From the NCBI RefSeq assembly GCF_012911025.1, contig NZ_WUEI01000033.1, positions 1-45,073 of the forward strand: DNA of 45,073 bases, read 5' to 3'. Origin of the DNA: Azoarcus sp. TTM-91 (GTDB lineage Bacteria > Pseudomonadota > Gammaproteobacteria > Burkholderiales > Rhodocyclaceae). The notes under the pieces are model-generated. The model was not told the origin of the DNA. It made no database searches and worked only from the letters and a program-made list of their open reading frames with translations. Position 1 is the first letter of the stretch; each line of letters begins with the position of its first letter. Positions 7,763 through 16,591 of this stretch are shown one piece after another. A program made the translations under genes and the position numbers.

Positions 7763-9651
7763 TGACCACGCCAATCAAAGGTTTCCGATTACGCTTTCTC
7801 GGCTATTTCGGCCCACAGAAAGAACCTGCCACGGTTACGTTTGGCCCAAGCTTGAATGTTCTCTATGGCGCATCGGATACCGGTAAATCCTTCATTGTAG
7901 AAACCGTCGACTTCATGTTGGGTGGAAAGCCGCCTTTGCGTGAAATCACCGAGCGCCTTGGATATGACCGCATTCTTCTAGGGATTGAAACCCTAGCGGG
8001 AGAGCTGTTCACCATTCATCGCAGCACGGACGGTGGCAGTTTCATGCTGTATGAGGGTTTGCACGAGCAGCCGCCCGAGGGAGACGTAGAAGCTAAAACC
8101 CTCTCTGAAATCCATAGCGACCGCAACGAGGCGAACCTTTCATCGTTCCTGCTTGAGCTGTCTGGTCTCTCTGGAAAACGGGTTCGGAAGAACGCGCGTG
8201 GTGAAACCAACAGCCTCAGCTTTCGAAATATTGCACGCCTGCTGATCGTCACTGAGACTGAGATTACCCAGCAGCGGTCGCCTTTGTTGGACGGGAATTA
8301 CACAGCGGATACAGCGAACACCTCGACGTTCAAGCTCCTGCTGACGGGTGTTGACGATTCCGCGTTGGTGAGTACTGCCGCTCGCGAACCGGAAGAGTTA
8401 TCGCGGGAGGCGCAGCTTCAACTCCTGGATCAGCTGTTAGATGACTACAAGGACCGACTCAAGGAAATAGCCAAGCATCCGAATGAGCTTGAAGCGCAGC
8501 TGAAGAAGATTGAGGACTCACTCAATCAGCATGCAGCGCAGTTGAATGCCACCGAAGCCTCGTTTCAGGAGAAGGCGGCGCGTCGTCGCGAATTGCGCAA
8601 AAAGCTAGAGGAAGGTCGAGACCGTCGAAGCGACATCGCCGGTTTGCTGGAAAGGTTCAGCCTTCTCGATCAGCATTACGCCTCTGATATCGAGAGGTTG
8701 CGAGCCATTGAAGAAGGCGGAACATTGTTCGGCGTCCTTGGTAAGGCCGCTTGCCCCTTGTGTGGGTCAGACCCAGCGCATCATCAAAATGGCGATGTTT
8801 GCGAAGGAAATACCGATGCTGTTGTTGAAGCGGCTAGGAAGGAGATCGGCAAGATTGAAATACTCCGCAGTGAGCTTGCTGTTACGGTTCGCGAGCTGAC
8901 CCGCGAGGGCGCAAGCTTCGATCGCAGGATGCCAACGGTAGTGGAAGAGCTAGAGGAGTTGTCTGGTTCGGTTGATAGCCTGATAGTGCCGAAGCTTGCC
9001 AAGCTGAGAGCTTCATACTCGGAGCTTAACGACAAGCGGGCACAGGTGCGCGAAGCATTGGGACTCTATGCGACGGTTCAGGACATGGAGCGCAGACGTG
9101 CTGATCTTGAAAAGGCTCAGGATGCTACCGCTAAGCCGCAGACCGTCACGAGCGCTGTCCCGACTGCGGCTGCCGATGCATTTGCTCAAAGTGTGGAAAC
9201 CATTCTCACCGATTGGCACTTCCCAGAGGCTGGTCGAGTCCATTTTGACCCCAATACCCGCGACCTAGTCATTGCTGGTAAGCCAAGGGGAGCTCGCGGA
9301 AAAGGCCTACGGGCGATTACACATGCCGCCTTTACCCTTGGCCTGCTCGCCCATTGTCGAGCAAGCAGCACACCACATCCGGGGTTTGTCATTCTTGATT
9401 CACCGCTGCTCGCCTATCGTGAGCCTGACGGGACAGAGGATGATTTGCGCGGCACTGACCTGAAGGAGCAGTTCTACAGCTATTTGCAAGGTCTACCGGA
9501 GGACCGGCAGGTTATTGTCGTAGAGAACACAGATCCTCCTGAGGCCATCAAGGCCCTTGAGCTAGTCGAGATGTTCAGCAAGAATCCGCACAGTGGACGG
9601 TATGGATTGTTTCCTTACGTTCCGAGTTCGGAGGCGGATGACGAAGGATGA
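7762..9651 (+). CDS. ABC-3C ATPase, Rad50/SMC-like with CxxC hook
   Basis: A 629-residue ABC-type ATPase with split nucleotide-binding domain. Walker A is GASDTGKS (residues about 36-43); two long coiled-coil arms (about 210-300 and 350-440) flank CPLCG (Cys 331 and 334), a zinc-hook-like apex as in Rad50; the C-terminal half has a signature-like GARGKGLRAITH region and Walker B in FVILDSPLL. Such proteins of ABC-3C systems are thought to sense foreign DNA or DNA ends. ATG 7762 is preferred over GTG 7759 because GGGAGG lies six bases before it and TGATG overlaps the upstream stop. No cargo gene follows it closely. Confidence 0.85.
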   Translation: MTTPIKGFRLRFLGYFGPQKEPATVTFGPSLNVLYGASDTGKSFIVETVDFMLGGKPPLREITERLGYDRILLGIETLAGELFTIHRSTDGGSFMLYEGLHEQPPEGDVEAKTLSEIHSDRNEANLSSFLLELSGLSGKRVRKNARGETNSLSFRNIARLLIVTETEITQQRSPLLDGNYTADTANTSTFKLLLTGVDDSALVSTAAREPEELSREAQLQLLDQLLDDYKDRLKEIAKHPNELEAQLKKIEDSLNQHAAQLNATEASFQEKAARRRELRKKLEEGRDRRSDIAGLLERFSLLDQHYASDIERLRAIEEGGTLFGVLGKAACPLCGSDPAHHQNGDVCEGNTDAVVEAARKEIGKIEILRSELAVTVRELTREGASFDRRMPTVVEELEELSGSVDSLIVPKLAKLRASYSELNDKRAQVREALGLYATVQDMERRRADLEKAQDATAKPQTVTSAVPTAAADAFAQSVETILTDWHFPEAGRVHFDPNTRDLVIAGKPRGARGKGLRAITHAAFTLGLLAHCRASSTPHPGFVILDSPLLAYREPDGTEDDLRGTDLKEQFYSYLQGLPEDRQVIVVENTDPPEAIKALELVEMFSKNPHSGRYGLFPYVPSSEADDEG

Positions 9652-10177
9652 CGCAAAGCCCAAGGAACCGGGCAGTACTGACTTCAGCCAACCCAGGCGG
9701 TTGCGACTAGCAGCGGCCTGGAAGCACATCAGCGGCTTCAGGCTTCCGTGGACACAGGACATCACCACACGATTAACCCTTTGAGCCTGTCATGAGCTTG
9801 CAGGGATACCCAGGTCAGTACTTTCAACTTAGTCGACAGGCTCAAATCGATACGGAACATCATGCCGAGCCGCTAAACGAGCTAGCATCCCCGCTATCGG
9901 TGAGGACGGACAAATTACAAGCTCGACCTTTCGGCCTCGGATTGTCCGCATGGCTCATTCCCAGGCTTTTATCTCTAGGCTCAAGCGCCTATTCAATTGC
10001 CGTTTGCGTTTCCTAGTATTCATAAAGCCTTCTGTAAATTTTGAGATGCGATGGAGCCGTTGCTTGCCCTGAGAAATCCGACTCTGGGATGATGAGGCAA
10101 CTGTGCCTCAAAGCAACGAACTGGCTTCTGACTTGAAGCAATGATTGCCATGCACACAAGGGCACTCCGACAGGGGC
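9652..10177. other. Non-coding stretch downstream of the ABC-3C operon
   Basis: No convincing gene on either strand; short open frames here have no recognisable similarity. It holds a 12-bp inverted repeat (9780-9846) and a stem TGAGGCA-ACTG-TGCCTCA (10093-10110) without a T-run. The stretch leads into the internal end-repeat array and may be debris of an earlier insertion. Confidence 0.5.
9780..9846. repeat. 12-bp perfect inverted repeat
   Basis: TTTGAGCCTGTC (9780-9791) and GACAGGCTCAAA (9835-9846) are perfect inverted copies separated by 43 bp. They lie about 130 bp after the ABC-3C ATPase stop. Possible explanations are a large stem-loop in the operon's 3' end, the terminal repeats of a very small element, or a recombination scar. 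It does not match the attC consensus termini (no RYYYAAC/GTTRRRY). Confidence 0.6.
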
Positions 10178-10305
10178 CTGCCAGGCCCTAGTTTTCAGAC
10201 ATAGCAGGCAGTAATCGACTACTTTTCCGACAAAACAAGCGGTAAGCGACTACTTTTCAGACATTTTTACCCAGCATCGCTGGGTAATCGAGTGGTTTTC
10301 AGACA
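10178..10305 (-). repeat. Internal array of four Tn7-type end repeats of a second specificity
   Basis: Four copies of TGTC(T/G)GAAAA(G/C)TAGTCG(A/C)TTAC, read on the minus strand, start at 10305, 10263, 10232 and 10201 (spacings 42, 31 and 31 bp). The outermost and innermost copies are more diverged. Regular close spacing, common orientation and a TGTC-type terminus resemble the right end of a Tn7-like transposon, but the motif is unrelated to the repeats at the ends of this island. The terminus faces the tns operon, so the element it belonged to would extend left; no matching left end was found down to 5588. Likely a relic of another insertion. Confidence 0.65.
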
Positions 10306-10417
10306 TCGAGGGCAGGTTTCCGCGGTCTAGGCATCCTTGGTCGCTTTGTCCAAAACTTCCAAGCCCTGGCTGGGACGGGGTCTGAGGTGGAAGGAGTGGT
10401 CGCCTGGGTAGCCGAAG

Positions 10418-10441
10418 AAAAACCCGAAGCAATGCTTCGGG
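10418..10441 (-). terminator. Intrinsic terminator of the tns operon
   Basis: On the minus strand, CCCGAAGC-ATT-GCTTCGGG is followed directly by TTTTTCTT, a textbook rho-independent terminator 50 bp after the stop of the fifth transposition gene. It closes the operon that begins at tnsA. Confidence 0.88.
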
Positions 10442-10493
10442 CTTGCGTGCCGCGGCAACCTGCTCCGGTATTTCTGCGAGCATTGTCTGGAAG

Positions 10494-11591
10494 TCATGTC
10501 TTTTCGCTAGCCATAACCGCCTTGTTTCCTATTCGGGTGATCGACTCGACCAGCGGACCATTGGATCGCGACGCACTCAAGGCCTTTAGTACCTGATCAA
10601 GGAGACCTTCTGTCTTCCAGCGTCGAAATGTCCAACTCAAGTCTGTAGTTTTGAGCCCCCGGGCGGGGACCTTTGCCCAAGAGATGCCCGAGGACAGTTT
10701 CAGAAGGATAGCGTCCAGTAGATCCCGTCGAGAGTGAATGGCACTGTGGCCTCTGCGTTTTACAGTCAGAATCGGCTCAATCAGTTGCCACTCATCGTCG
10801 GTCACCGATGAGGCTCCATCCGAATGCAAAGGGATCTTGATTCCTCCTGCTGAAGCCTTGGCTTTTCGCTGAGGATCCGCCATTGAGTGGAAAATCATCG
10901 TTTCACTCGCTCCCGTGACGCTGTCCTCTGCGGGTATTGTCATCGCTATCAGCGTCGCAGCAGTGACAAAAACTTGATTGCCAACCCTAGCCCCATGCAG
11001 TGCAATCCGAAACTCACCAAAAGGAAGAGGAAGCCGCAGCGCACCATATGAGGCCGCTAGATAGACGTCGTGCATCGCCTTCCTAGCTGACTTTGAGAGA
11101 TGCAGCCATTCCAAGGGTTTGTTGGGCGCTGCATTCTCTCTACCACGGGGAGTGTGTCGAATGTAGGCTAGATCGTCGACAACTACGGTAGGTGGCGTTT
11201 GGCCGTAGTCCACGAAAGCGAAGAGATCCGGCCCTGCCATCCTGAAAGCAGCTGGAAACAATAGCGGGTTGGGTTTGAAGAATGCCTGCATCAGAGCCAG
11301 GGCCGGCACATGCACGGTAAGGTCGTCGTTCCCAATGAATTTGAAGACTTCGTGGCGATTCAGACATCCTTCGGGTAGCTCAATACCCATCCCAGCAAGA
11401 TATTCGCCAGGATCTGAAAGGGACCACGACGATAGGCTGCCCTCATACAGGACGCGATAAGGTTTCGTAGTGCGAGGCACCTTTAGCCGCTCGCTCGCGA
11501 TTTCCTCGATGCGCCTATGCTCAATACCTTCGTTCGACGTTAAAACTTCAATGCTGCTGGTGTTCAGCGACACACCGAGTGCCCATTCCAT
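10494..11591 (-). CDS. Fifth transposition protein (TniE-position), with C-terminal IS5-type HTH domain
   Basis: A 365-residue protein encoded last in the tns operon, at the position of tnsE in Tn7 or tniE in the tniCABDE module of Tn6022-type elements. The N-terminal about 270 residues match nothing I recognise. Residues about 275-350 (VTDDEWQLIEPIL, RRDLLDAILLKLSSGISWAKVP, then SWTFRRWKTEGLLDQVL) closely resemble the DUF4096/IS402-type N-terminal HTH domain of IS5-family transposases, without any DDE catalytic domain. A DNA-binding target or end-recognition accessory is therefore plausible. ATG 11591 is chosen because GGAG precedes it; the frame opens 39 bases earlier. It is separated from tnsD by 61 bp. 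Function is inferred from position only. Confidence 0.75.
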   Translation of the reverse strand: MEWALGVSLNTSSIEVLTSNEGIEHRRIEEIASERLKVPRTTKPYRVLYEGSLSSWSLSDPGEYLAGMGIELPEGCLNRHEVFKFIGNDDLTVHVPALALMQAFFKPNPLLFPAAFRMAGPDLFAFVDYGQTPPTVVVDDLAYIRHTPRGRENAAPNKPLEWLHLSKSARKAMHDVYLAASYGALRLPLPFGEFRIALHGARVGNQVFVTAATLIAMTIPAEDSVTGASETMIFHSMADPQRKAKASAGGIKIPLHSDGASSVTDDEWQLIEPILTVKRRGHSAIHSRRDLLDAILLKLSSGISWAKVPARGLKTTDLSWTFRRWKTEGLLDQVLKALSASRSNGPLVESITRIGNKAVMASEKT

Positions 11592-11652
11592 ACACGACTC
11601 CAATAATAGGAATCTGTATAGGAAAAACACCAGGCCTATGTTGGGCCTTCAG

Positions 11653-12804
11653 CTATCTTTTTTTGGGATAAATTCGAAGTCGTTTGCCAGCCTGCCGCTC
11701 GGACTGCGGGGTGGCTTTGAATCTCTCAAGCCATAGCAAAATCATTGGGATCTCATGGCGGAAGTGATGCAGGAGCGACACAATCCCTGCCTTCTGTGCC
11801 AGCTCCCTGACGGTGATCCTTCGACCCTCCCGTTTGCACCGAGCGACCTCTTTATCCATGACCGCTATTGCCTTGCGTTGGATGAGGTCCCAATCCCTGG
11901 GTTTTGCTTTCTTGCGGTGCTCGTACTCCGAAGGGGATCGAGAGGGGCTCGGAGCGTTCAGCAGGAAAATGTTCAGCAAAACGTGCTTCAACGCTGTAGT
12001 GTTGGCCCCTGAAGAACGCACCAACAATGCCGGCCAGGAGTTGCGGCGAGCGAGATCGATGTTGGCACCCAGGGCGGACAGGTAGGCGTCGCCGTAGAAC
12101 GCACGGAGGTCCGCCGAAAGAACTTCCCCGAATATCTGACCACTGGTGAAAGAATACCCATGGCTCGCGGCAAGGTCTCGGTAGCGCCCAGCCCAATCAC
12201 CGTACGAAAATCCAAACCTCAATGCCTGATCCGAGAACCTTGCAATGTCCATCAAAACAACTCGTGAAACCTCGTAAGCGCAGGCCCGAACCGACTGCAC
12301 CTCATTGGGCGGCACCATGAACCGCTTCGCACGAATATCAACATCGCTCAAGCGCAGTGGTTGCTCGTGCACGGCGCACAGCAAAACGCCAGGGAGTTGA
12401 TGCGATCGCCGCCAGTACGTCTCACCGTATTGCAGCAAGTCCTGTGCTTTGCAGGCCACGCAAAGCTTGAGTAGTCTGGTCGACTTCGTTGCGTTTTGAG
12501 CGACCGCCGCCACACAGAGATCCGATCTGCCGCTCAAGAGCGAAGTCAGGATACGTTCTTTGTCCCGTGGTGCCATGAATGCAACCGCGTAGGGCAGCAA
12601 GGTGTGGCTATGGATGAATTCCTCCAGGTCCATCCCGAAAGCTCTCGCAATCCCTTCGTGGCCCGTTATCACCGTAGCAATCGTGGTGATGTTTCGGCCG
12701 GTCAGGTGCTGCATCAAGCGCTTTTGCGACAAGCCAAGTTGCCTCATCGCCCGACTCAACAAGCTGCCTAAAAGCTCATCAGGGTACGGGCGAAGGAGGT
12801 GCAT
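11653..12804 (-). CDS. tnsD: TniQ/TnsD-family target-site selector
   Basis: Target-selection protein that brings the TnsABC machinery to a specific DNA site. The 383-residue product begins with the TniQ signature LLRPYPDELLGSLLSRAM and has a zinc-finger arrangement LCVAC (Cys 115, 118), HQLPGVLLC (Cys 143) and H146 typical of TniQ proteins. It is shorter than Tn7 TnsD (508 residues), so its C-terminal DNA-recognition part is compact. It starts two bases after the tnsC stop. As the only TniQ protein in the element, it is the best candidate for recognising comEC. The C-terminus is basic (RQAGKRLRIYPKKR). Confidence 0.88.
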   Translation of the reverse strand: MHLLRPYPDELLGSLLSRAMRQLGLSQKRLMQHLTGRNITTIATVITGHEGIARAFGMDLEEFIHSHTLLPYAVAFMAPRDKERILTSLLSGRSDLCVAAVAQNATKSTRLLKLCVACKAQDLLQYGETYWRRSHQLPGVLLCAVHEQPLRLSDVDIRAKRFMVPPNEVQSVRACAYEVSRVVLMDIARFSDQALRFGFSYGDWAGRYRDLAASHGYSFTSGQIFGEVLSADLRAFYGDAYLSALGANIDLARRNSWPALLVRSSGANTTALKHVLLNIFLLNAPSPSRSPSEYEHRKKAKPRDWDLIQRKAIAVMDKEVARCKREGRRITVRELAQKAGIVSLLHHFRHEIPMILLWLERFKATPQSERQAGKRLRIYPKKR

Positions 12805-12806
12805 GG

Positions 12807-14468
12807 TCAGATCTCGATGACTTCCTCGAGCAGCGGAGCCATTCCAAATTCCTGTAGCTGCCCCAAGACGGGAACTCCTCTCGACCGGGCATGTGCGATG
12901 GCTCGCCGGTAGTCCTCCTGCCGATCATCGAACCTGTCGGGCGCAAGCTCCTCCTGGGCCTTTGTCCGTCGCTTCCGCTTGGCTGGCGGGGTGCTCGTCA
13001 AGGCGGAAACCGCCTGCTTCACGCCCTGTGCAAGGTTGATGCTTGAATCCGCTTGGGCTACCGCCTCAGCCACCTCGCTGGATTCTTCAGCACTGAATCC
13101 CAGGGCGGTCAGGCCGGCGGCAAGCCGAGGCGTGAATGTGTTGTCTGTTGCCCGAACACTGAAAAGCGGAGACTTCAGGTGGTTCAACTTGCGGTGGGCG
13201 TTATCGATGTGCTGCTGAAGATTCAACGGTGCGATATCGTCGTACTGGCAAAGCATTTCCAGATCATCGCGGCTCAAGGCTTCTACCATCGGATGCATCA
13301 ACTTGAACTCGTCCTCAAAGATATCGAGGATGAGCTCCGGCGTCAGTTGTTCTGTGCCATTGAGCATTGCCCGTGCCTGCGCAGATGCGAACAGCTTGAT
13401 GGCCAGGTCGATCACGCCTTGGCTACAGTCGTACATGCGTTTGCTGAGAATGGGATCCAGCGGGACGGGGTTGCGTGTCCACTGAAACTGCCAAAGGATG
13501 TCCAGGAAAGCATCCCACTCGCTTTCTTGCCCCGCCGTCCCTGGGTGCAATCGATCCCACGGCGAGATGCCATGCCCGCTCGAGCGGCGAGACTGCCGAA
13601 AGTCGATACCCAAGACCTTGGATGCCTTGTTCGTGCCAATGAACAGAATCGGAACCTTTAAGTCGTTGCAGGCTGACACGAGCTCTGTCATGACCTTCTG
13701 ACCACCTTTGGTCGCATTGGTCAGGTTCTGTACCTCATCGCAGATAAGCAGGCCAACCAGGTGCAGATTCATCAGGCGGGCAACGCTTCGCATGATCGTG
13801 TCTGCGCCTGCCTTACCCTTTAACGCATACTGGCTGTAATAGTCGGCCCCAGGGATTAGCTCATCGATCTTTTGCAGAATGCCGTGCGCAAGGCCCTTGA
13901 TCGATGAACCGTCGCTCGGCATCTCGACGTGCAGGTAAGGGATCTGATAGAGGTTGTACTCTTCGTGGTAGATCACTTTAGGTAGGTGAGCGCACCATCG
14001 ATTTACGGTCGTCGTCTTTCCCATACCTGAAATGCCGACCAGGGACGTCGAGATCTGAGGTGTTCGGGATGATGCGGTCTGGCTGAATCCTAGGCCGGCA
14101 AGCTGCTTTTCGTAGATCGACTGGAATATCTTTGCGTGTCCTGGCGTCCTTGGAGCGCGGCCGACGTAGCCGGCCCGCATCATTGAATCCATGGCCCGGC
14201 TCAACTCGACATGGTTTTGCATCGGGATCATGAAGTTCTGCAAGCTCTTGAGCATCATGAACCGGTCAGAGGTCGACCACTGACGCTGGCTTGGATCAAA
14301 TTCGGGCATCAGCGTAAGGGCGTCAATAAGCGCATCGTCGTTCATGTTTGGCGGCAGCGCTTCAATCAGCGGGTTGCCGCGGAACTGAGGAATCAACTGC
14401 TGGGTGTACTTCGCCGAGACGATGTGAGAGGTTTCGTGCATATGTAGTTCTAAGCTGTGTTCTGTCAT
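12807..14468 (-). CDS. tnsC: TnsC-type AAA+ transposition ATPase
   Basis: Regulator ATPase that couples target selection to the transposase and in Tn7 also mediates target immunity. The 553-residue product has Walker A GISGMGKTT (residues 145-153) and Walker B LVGLLICDEVQNL (about 238-250), followed by a sensor-like FIGTNKA. An N-terminal extension of about 130 residues and a basic C-terminal tail (PAKRKRRTK) flank the core; these regions in Tn7 contact TnsA/B and TnsD. Its ATG overlaps the tnsB stop by four bases (ATGA), implying coupled translation. Confidence 0.92.
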   Translation of the reverse strand: MTEHSLELHMHETSHIVSAKYTQQLIPQFRGNPLIEALPPNMNDDALIDALTLMPEFDPSQRQWSTSDRFMMLKSLQNFMIPMQNHVELSRAMDSMMRAGYVGRAPRTPGHAKIFQSIYEKQLAGLGFSQTASSRTPQISTSLVGISGMGKTTTVNRWCAHLPKVIYHEEYNLYQIPYLHVEMPSDGSSIKGLAHGILQKIDELIPGADYYSQYALKGKAGADTIMRSVARLMNLHLVGLLICDEVQNLTNATKGGQKVMTELVSACNDLKVPILFIGTNKASKVLGIDFRQSRRSSGHGISPWDRLHPGTAGQESEWDAFLDILWQFQWTRNPVPLDPILSKRMYDCSQGVIDLAIKLFASAQARAMLNGTEQLTPELILDIFEDEFKLMHPMVEALSRDDLEMLCQYDDIAPLNLQQHIDNAHRKLNHLKSPLFSVRATDNTFTPRLAAGLTALGFSAEESSEVAEAVAQADSSINLAQGVKQAVSALTSTPPAKRKRRTKAQEELAPDRFDDRQEDYRRAIAHARSRGVPVLGQLQEFGMAPLLEEVIEI

Positions 14469-16591
14469 GAGCGCATCCGGGCGCGTGCTGCTTCAATGCG
14501 CTCTGCAAGGGAGCCGGAAGCTGCCGTTGGAGTTGGCGTTGTCGGGCTGGCGTTCTGCGGCTCTGGGTGCGGAGCGGGCGCCTCGCTGCGCTTTCCCCCT
14601 TCAATCTTGGCCAAGGACTTGCGTTCGAGCTTGCGTTCCTCCTCGCGCACCTCCTTGATGTCGGCACGGCGGGCTGAACGCGACACTTTGGGCGCTGATT
14701 TCAGGCGTTCGCGAGCCGCATTCATCACCGGACGGGTTGTGGTGGAAAGATCAATGCTATTTTGCAGACGAGAGTGCTCGGCATCGATGCGAAGCACTGC
14801 ACGCAGGCATTCGTAGTACGCAATTTCATCAAAGCTCATTCCCTTGTACTTGGCGCTTCGCTCCGTCAGCGTCGCCACGTAGGGCTCACGCTTGCCATCC
14901 AAGGGATGAACATAGATTGAGTCGGCCAGACGGGTGTCGTAGGAGACGTTCACCGAAAATCTGCGTTTGCGGGCGGTCTCGAACCATTTTTGTGCGATGG
15001 CCTCGGGGAAGCTGTAGCAGCAGCCTTCAAACTCGATGCCCTTGTCGGTGACGATCGCCTTTTTCTTGCGCAGCAGTGCGAACCTGACCGTGGACTCCTC
15101 GTAGCGTGTCAGCAGGCCCGCACGGGACTGGATGCCGTGGTTCCATAGCGCAATCGGGCATGGACGAACGTTGTCCAGGAGCTCCCTGGTGTCCATGTCG
15201 TAGCCAAGCATCTCCCTATGGTTGTACGCAATGATGGTGTTGAGTAGCAGATGGCCAAATTCCCTCAGCGTGAGGCAGGCGTCTTTTTCGTAGTGTTTTC
15301 CCCGGCGCCGAGTGGCGTTTGATGGCGGGTCATACGCGGGGGCGATGGGCTGGATGCTGTTGTGAAGCAGTCGGAAGCCGCATTCAACCAGTGGCTTCCA
15401 GTCCGGCCGCTTGCTGGGCAGGTTGGTGACGGTGACATGCAGCCCTTCAGCGACATTGCTGCTAGCGTGCGAGATCATGTCTCCGCGGTCAGCGAGAAAC
15501 TCAGACGGGAATACTTGGTGTGCCGGCCAGTCTTCGGGCGCGTAAGGTACGCCGTACCGTCCACAGAGAGCGCGTTTGTCCTCGGCGATGCTCAGGATGG
15601 CCTGCATCGCTCCGTTCCAACTGGCATTCTCCAGTCCAAAGTAAAAACCGACGATGAGGCGAGATTTGCGATCAATGATGAGGTAGAGCGTCGGCTTGCC
15701 GATAATCTTGGTGACGTCTTCGCTCGACACCAGGTAGATGTCCGCGATGGTGGCGTCGATCTCATAATAGTGTCCGACACCTTGGCAATCCGCCATGATG
15801 GTTCCGAGCCGCTTTCGATGCTCCCGCTCGAAGTCTGAGTTCCCCTGGCGGCCGCGCAGCCGTGTCTCAATGTCGTAGGCCTTGAGCAGAAAGTGACGAA
15901 ACTGGCGCAGACTCGGCCGAGCACCCCAGGGATTGACGTGGAGCTCGCCGTTGCCGTCGGCGTATCGGTAGTACTGTTCGACCAATGATCGGTAAGCGGC
16001 TGGGACGGAGATCTGGGCGTTTGGCAGGTATTCCTTTTCAATCACCTTACGGAAGGATGACGTGTCCGCCGTGGTGATCTGGTAGGTGTCATAGCCATTT
16101 CTGGCTTTGCGTCCTCGCCCAGCTGTGATCGCGCAGGCCTCGCTCGCATCATCAGCAGCAGGCCCAGTGCGGCCAGACTTGTCGTAATCCGGAAGCAGCG
16201 CGTACTTGGTTTGCCCCCTTTGCCAGTAGCGGCGCAGGTCCTTGTAAAGAGTGGTCGGCGCGCAACCTGTTTTCCTCGCATGTTCTGCGATGGCGTGCTT
16301 TCGGGTTTTCGGATCGAAGAGCGCGGTTCCGTGCGCAGAAAGAAGCGGATCGAGGCGTTTCCATGCCGCCTCGCATCTGCGAATGCGCGCCTGGCTGTGG
16401 CCATGGATAGGCGTTGCCGGCGGGGAGACACGCTCAAGATCACGAATCTCGGAATACGGAAGGCACTCAGGCCAGGCATGCGGGTGCAGCGCTATGACCC
16501 AAGCTTTGTCCGTTGTGGTGTCAGCTTGGAGCAGGCGCATTTGCATCCCGTCCAGCATGAAAAGGTCATTACTAAACAGCATTCTTGCCAC
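14465..16591 (-). CDS. tnsB: TnsB-type DDE transposase
   Basis: Catalyses 3'-end cleavage and strand transfer and binds the end repeats. The 708-residue protein has an N-terminal DNA-binding part (an HTH around residues 98-122), an rve-type catalytic core with D279 (YYEIDATIADIYLV), D368 (FLADRGDM) and E403 (LVECGFRLLHN), 34 residues lying between the last two as expected for a DD(35)E core, and a Mu-type C-terminal beta-barrel. The tail (about 620-708) is charged and proline-rich and likely contacts TnsC. It overlaps tnsA by 20 bases; an ATG at residue 4 (16582) would reduce the overlap to 11 bases. Confidence 0.93.
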   Translation of the reverse strand: MARMLFSNDLFMLDGMQMRLLQADTTTDKAWVIALHPHAWPECLPYSEIRDLERVSPPATPIHGHSQARIRRCEAAWKRLDPLLSAHGTALFDPKTRKHAIAEHARKTGCAPTTLYKDLRRYWQRGQTKYALLPDYDKSGRTGPAADDASEACAITAGRGRKARNGYDTYQITTADTSSFRKVIEKEYLPNAQISVPAAYRSLVEQYYRYADGNGELHVNPWGARPSLRQFRHFLLKAYDIETRLRGRQGNSDFEREHRKRLGTIMADCQGVGHYYEIDATIADIYLVSSEDVTKIIGKPTLYLIIDRKSRLIVGFYFGLENASWNGAMQAILSIAEDKRALCGRYGVPYAPEDWPAHQVFPSEFLADRGDMISHASSNVAEGLHVTVTNLPSKRPDWKPLVECGFRLLHNSIQPIAPAYDPPSNATRRRGKHYEKDACLTLREFGHLLLNTIIAYNHREMLGYDMDTRELLDNVRPCPIALWNHGIQSRAGLLTRYEESTVRFALLRKKKAIVTDKGIEFEGCCYSFPEAIAQKWFETARKRRFSVNVSYDTRLADSIYVHPLDGKREPYVATLTERSAKYKGMSFDEIAYYECLRAVLRIDAEHSRLQNSIDLSTTTRPVMNAARERLKSAPKVSRSARRADIKEVREEERKLERKSLAKIEGGKRSEAPAPHPEPQNASPTTPTPTAASGSLAERIEAARARMRS

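Noticed and set aside
9780..9846. Integron attC site
   Set aside because: The arms lack the RYYYAAC and GTTRRRY core sites, and no integrase gene is seen.
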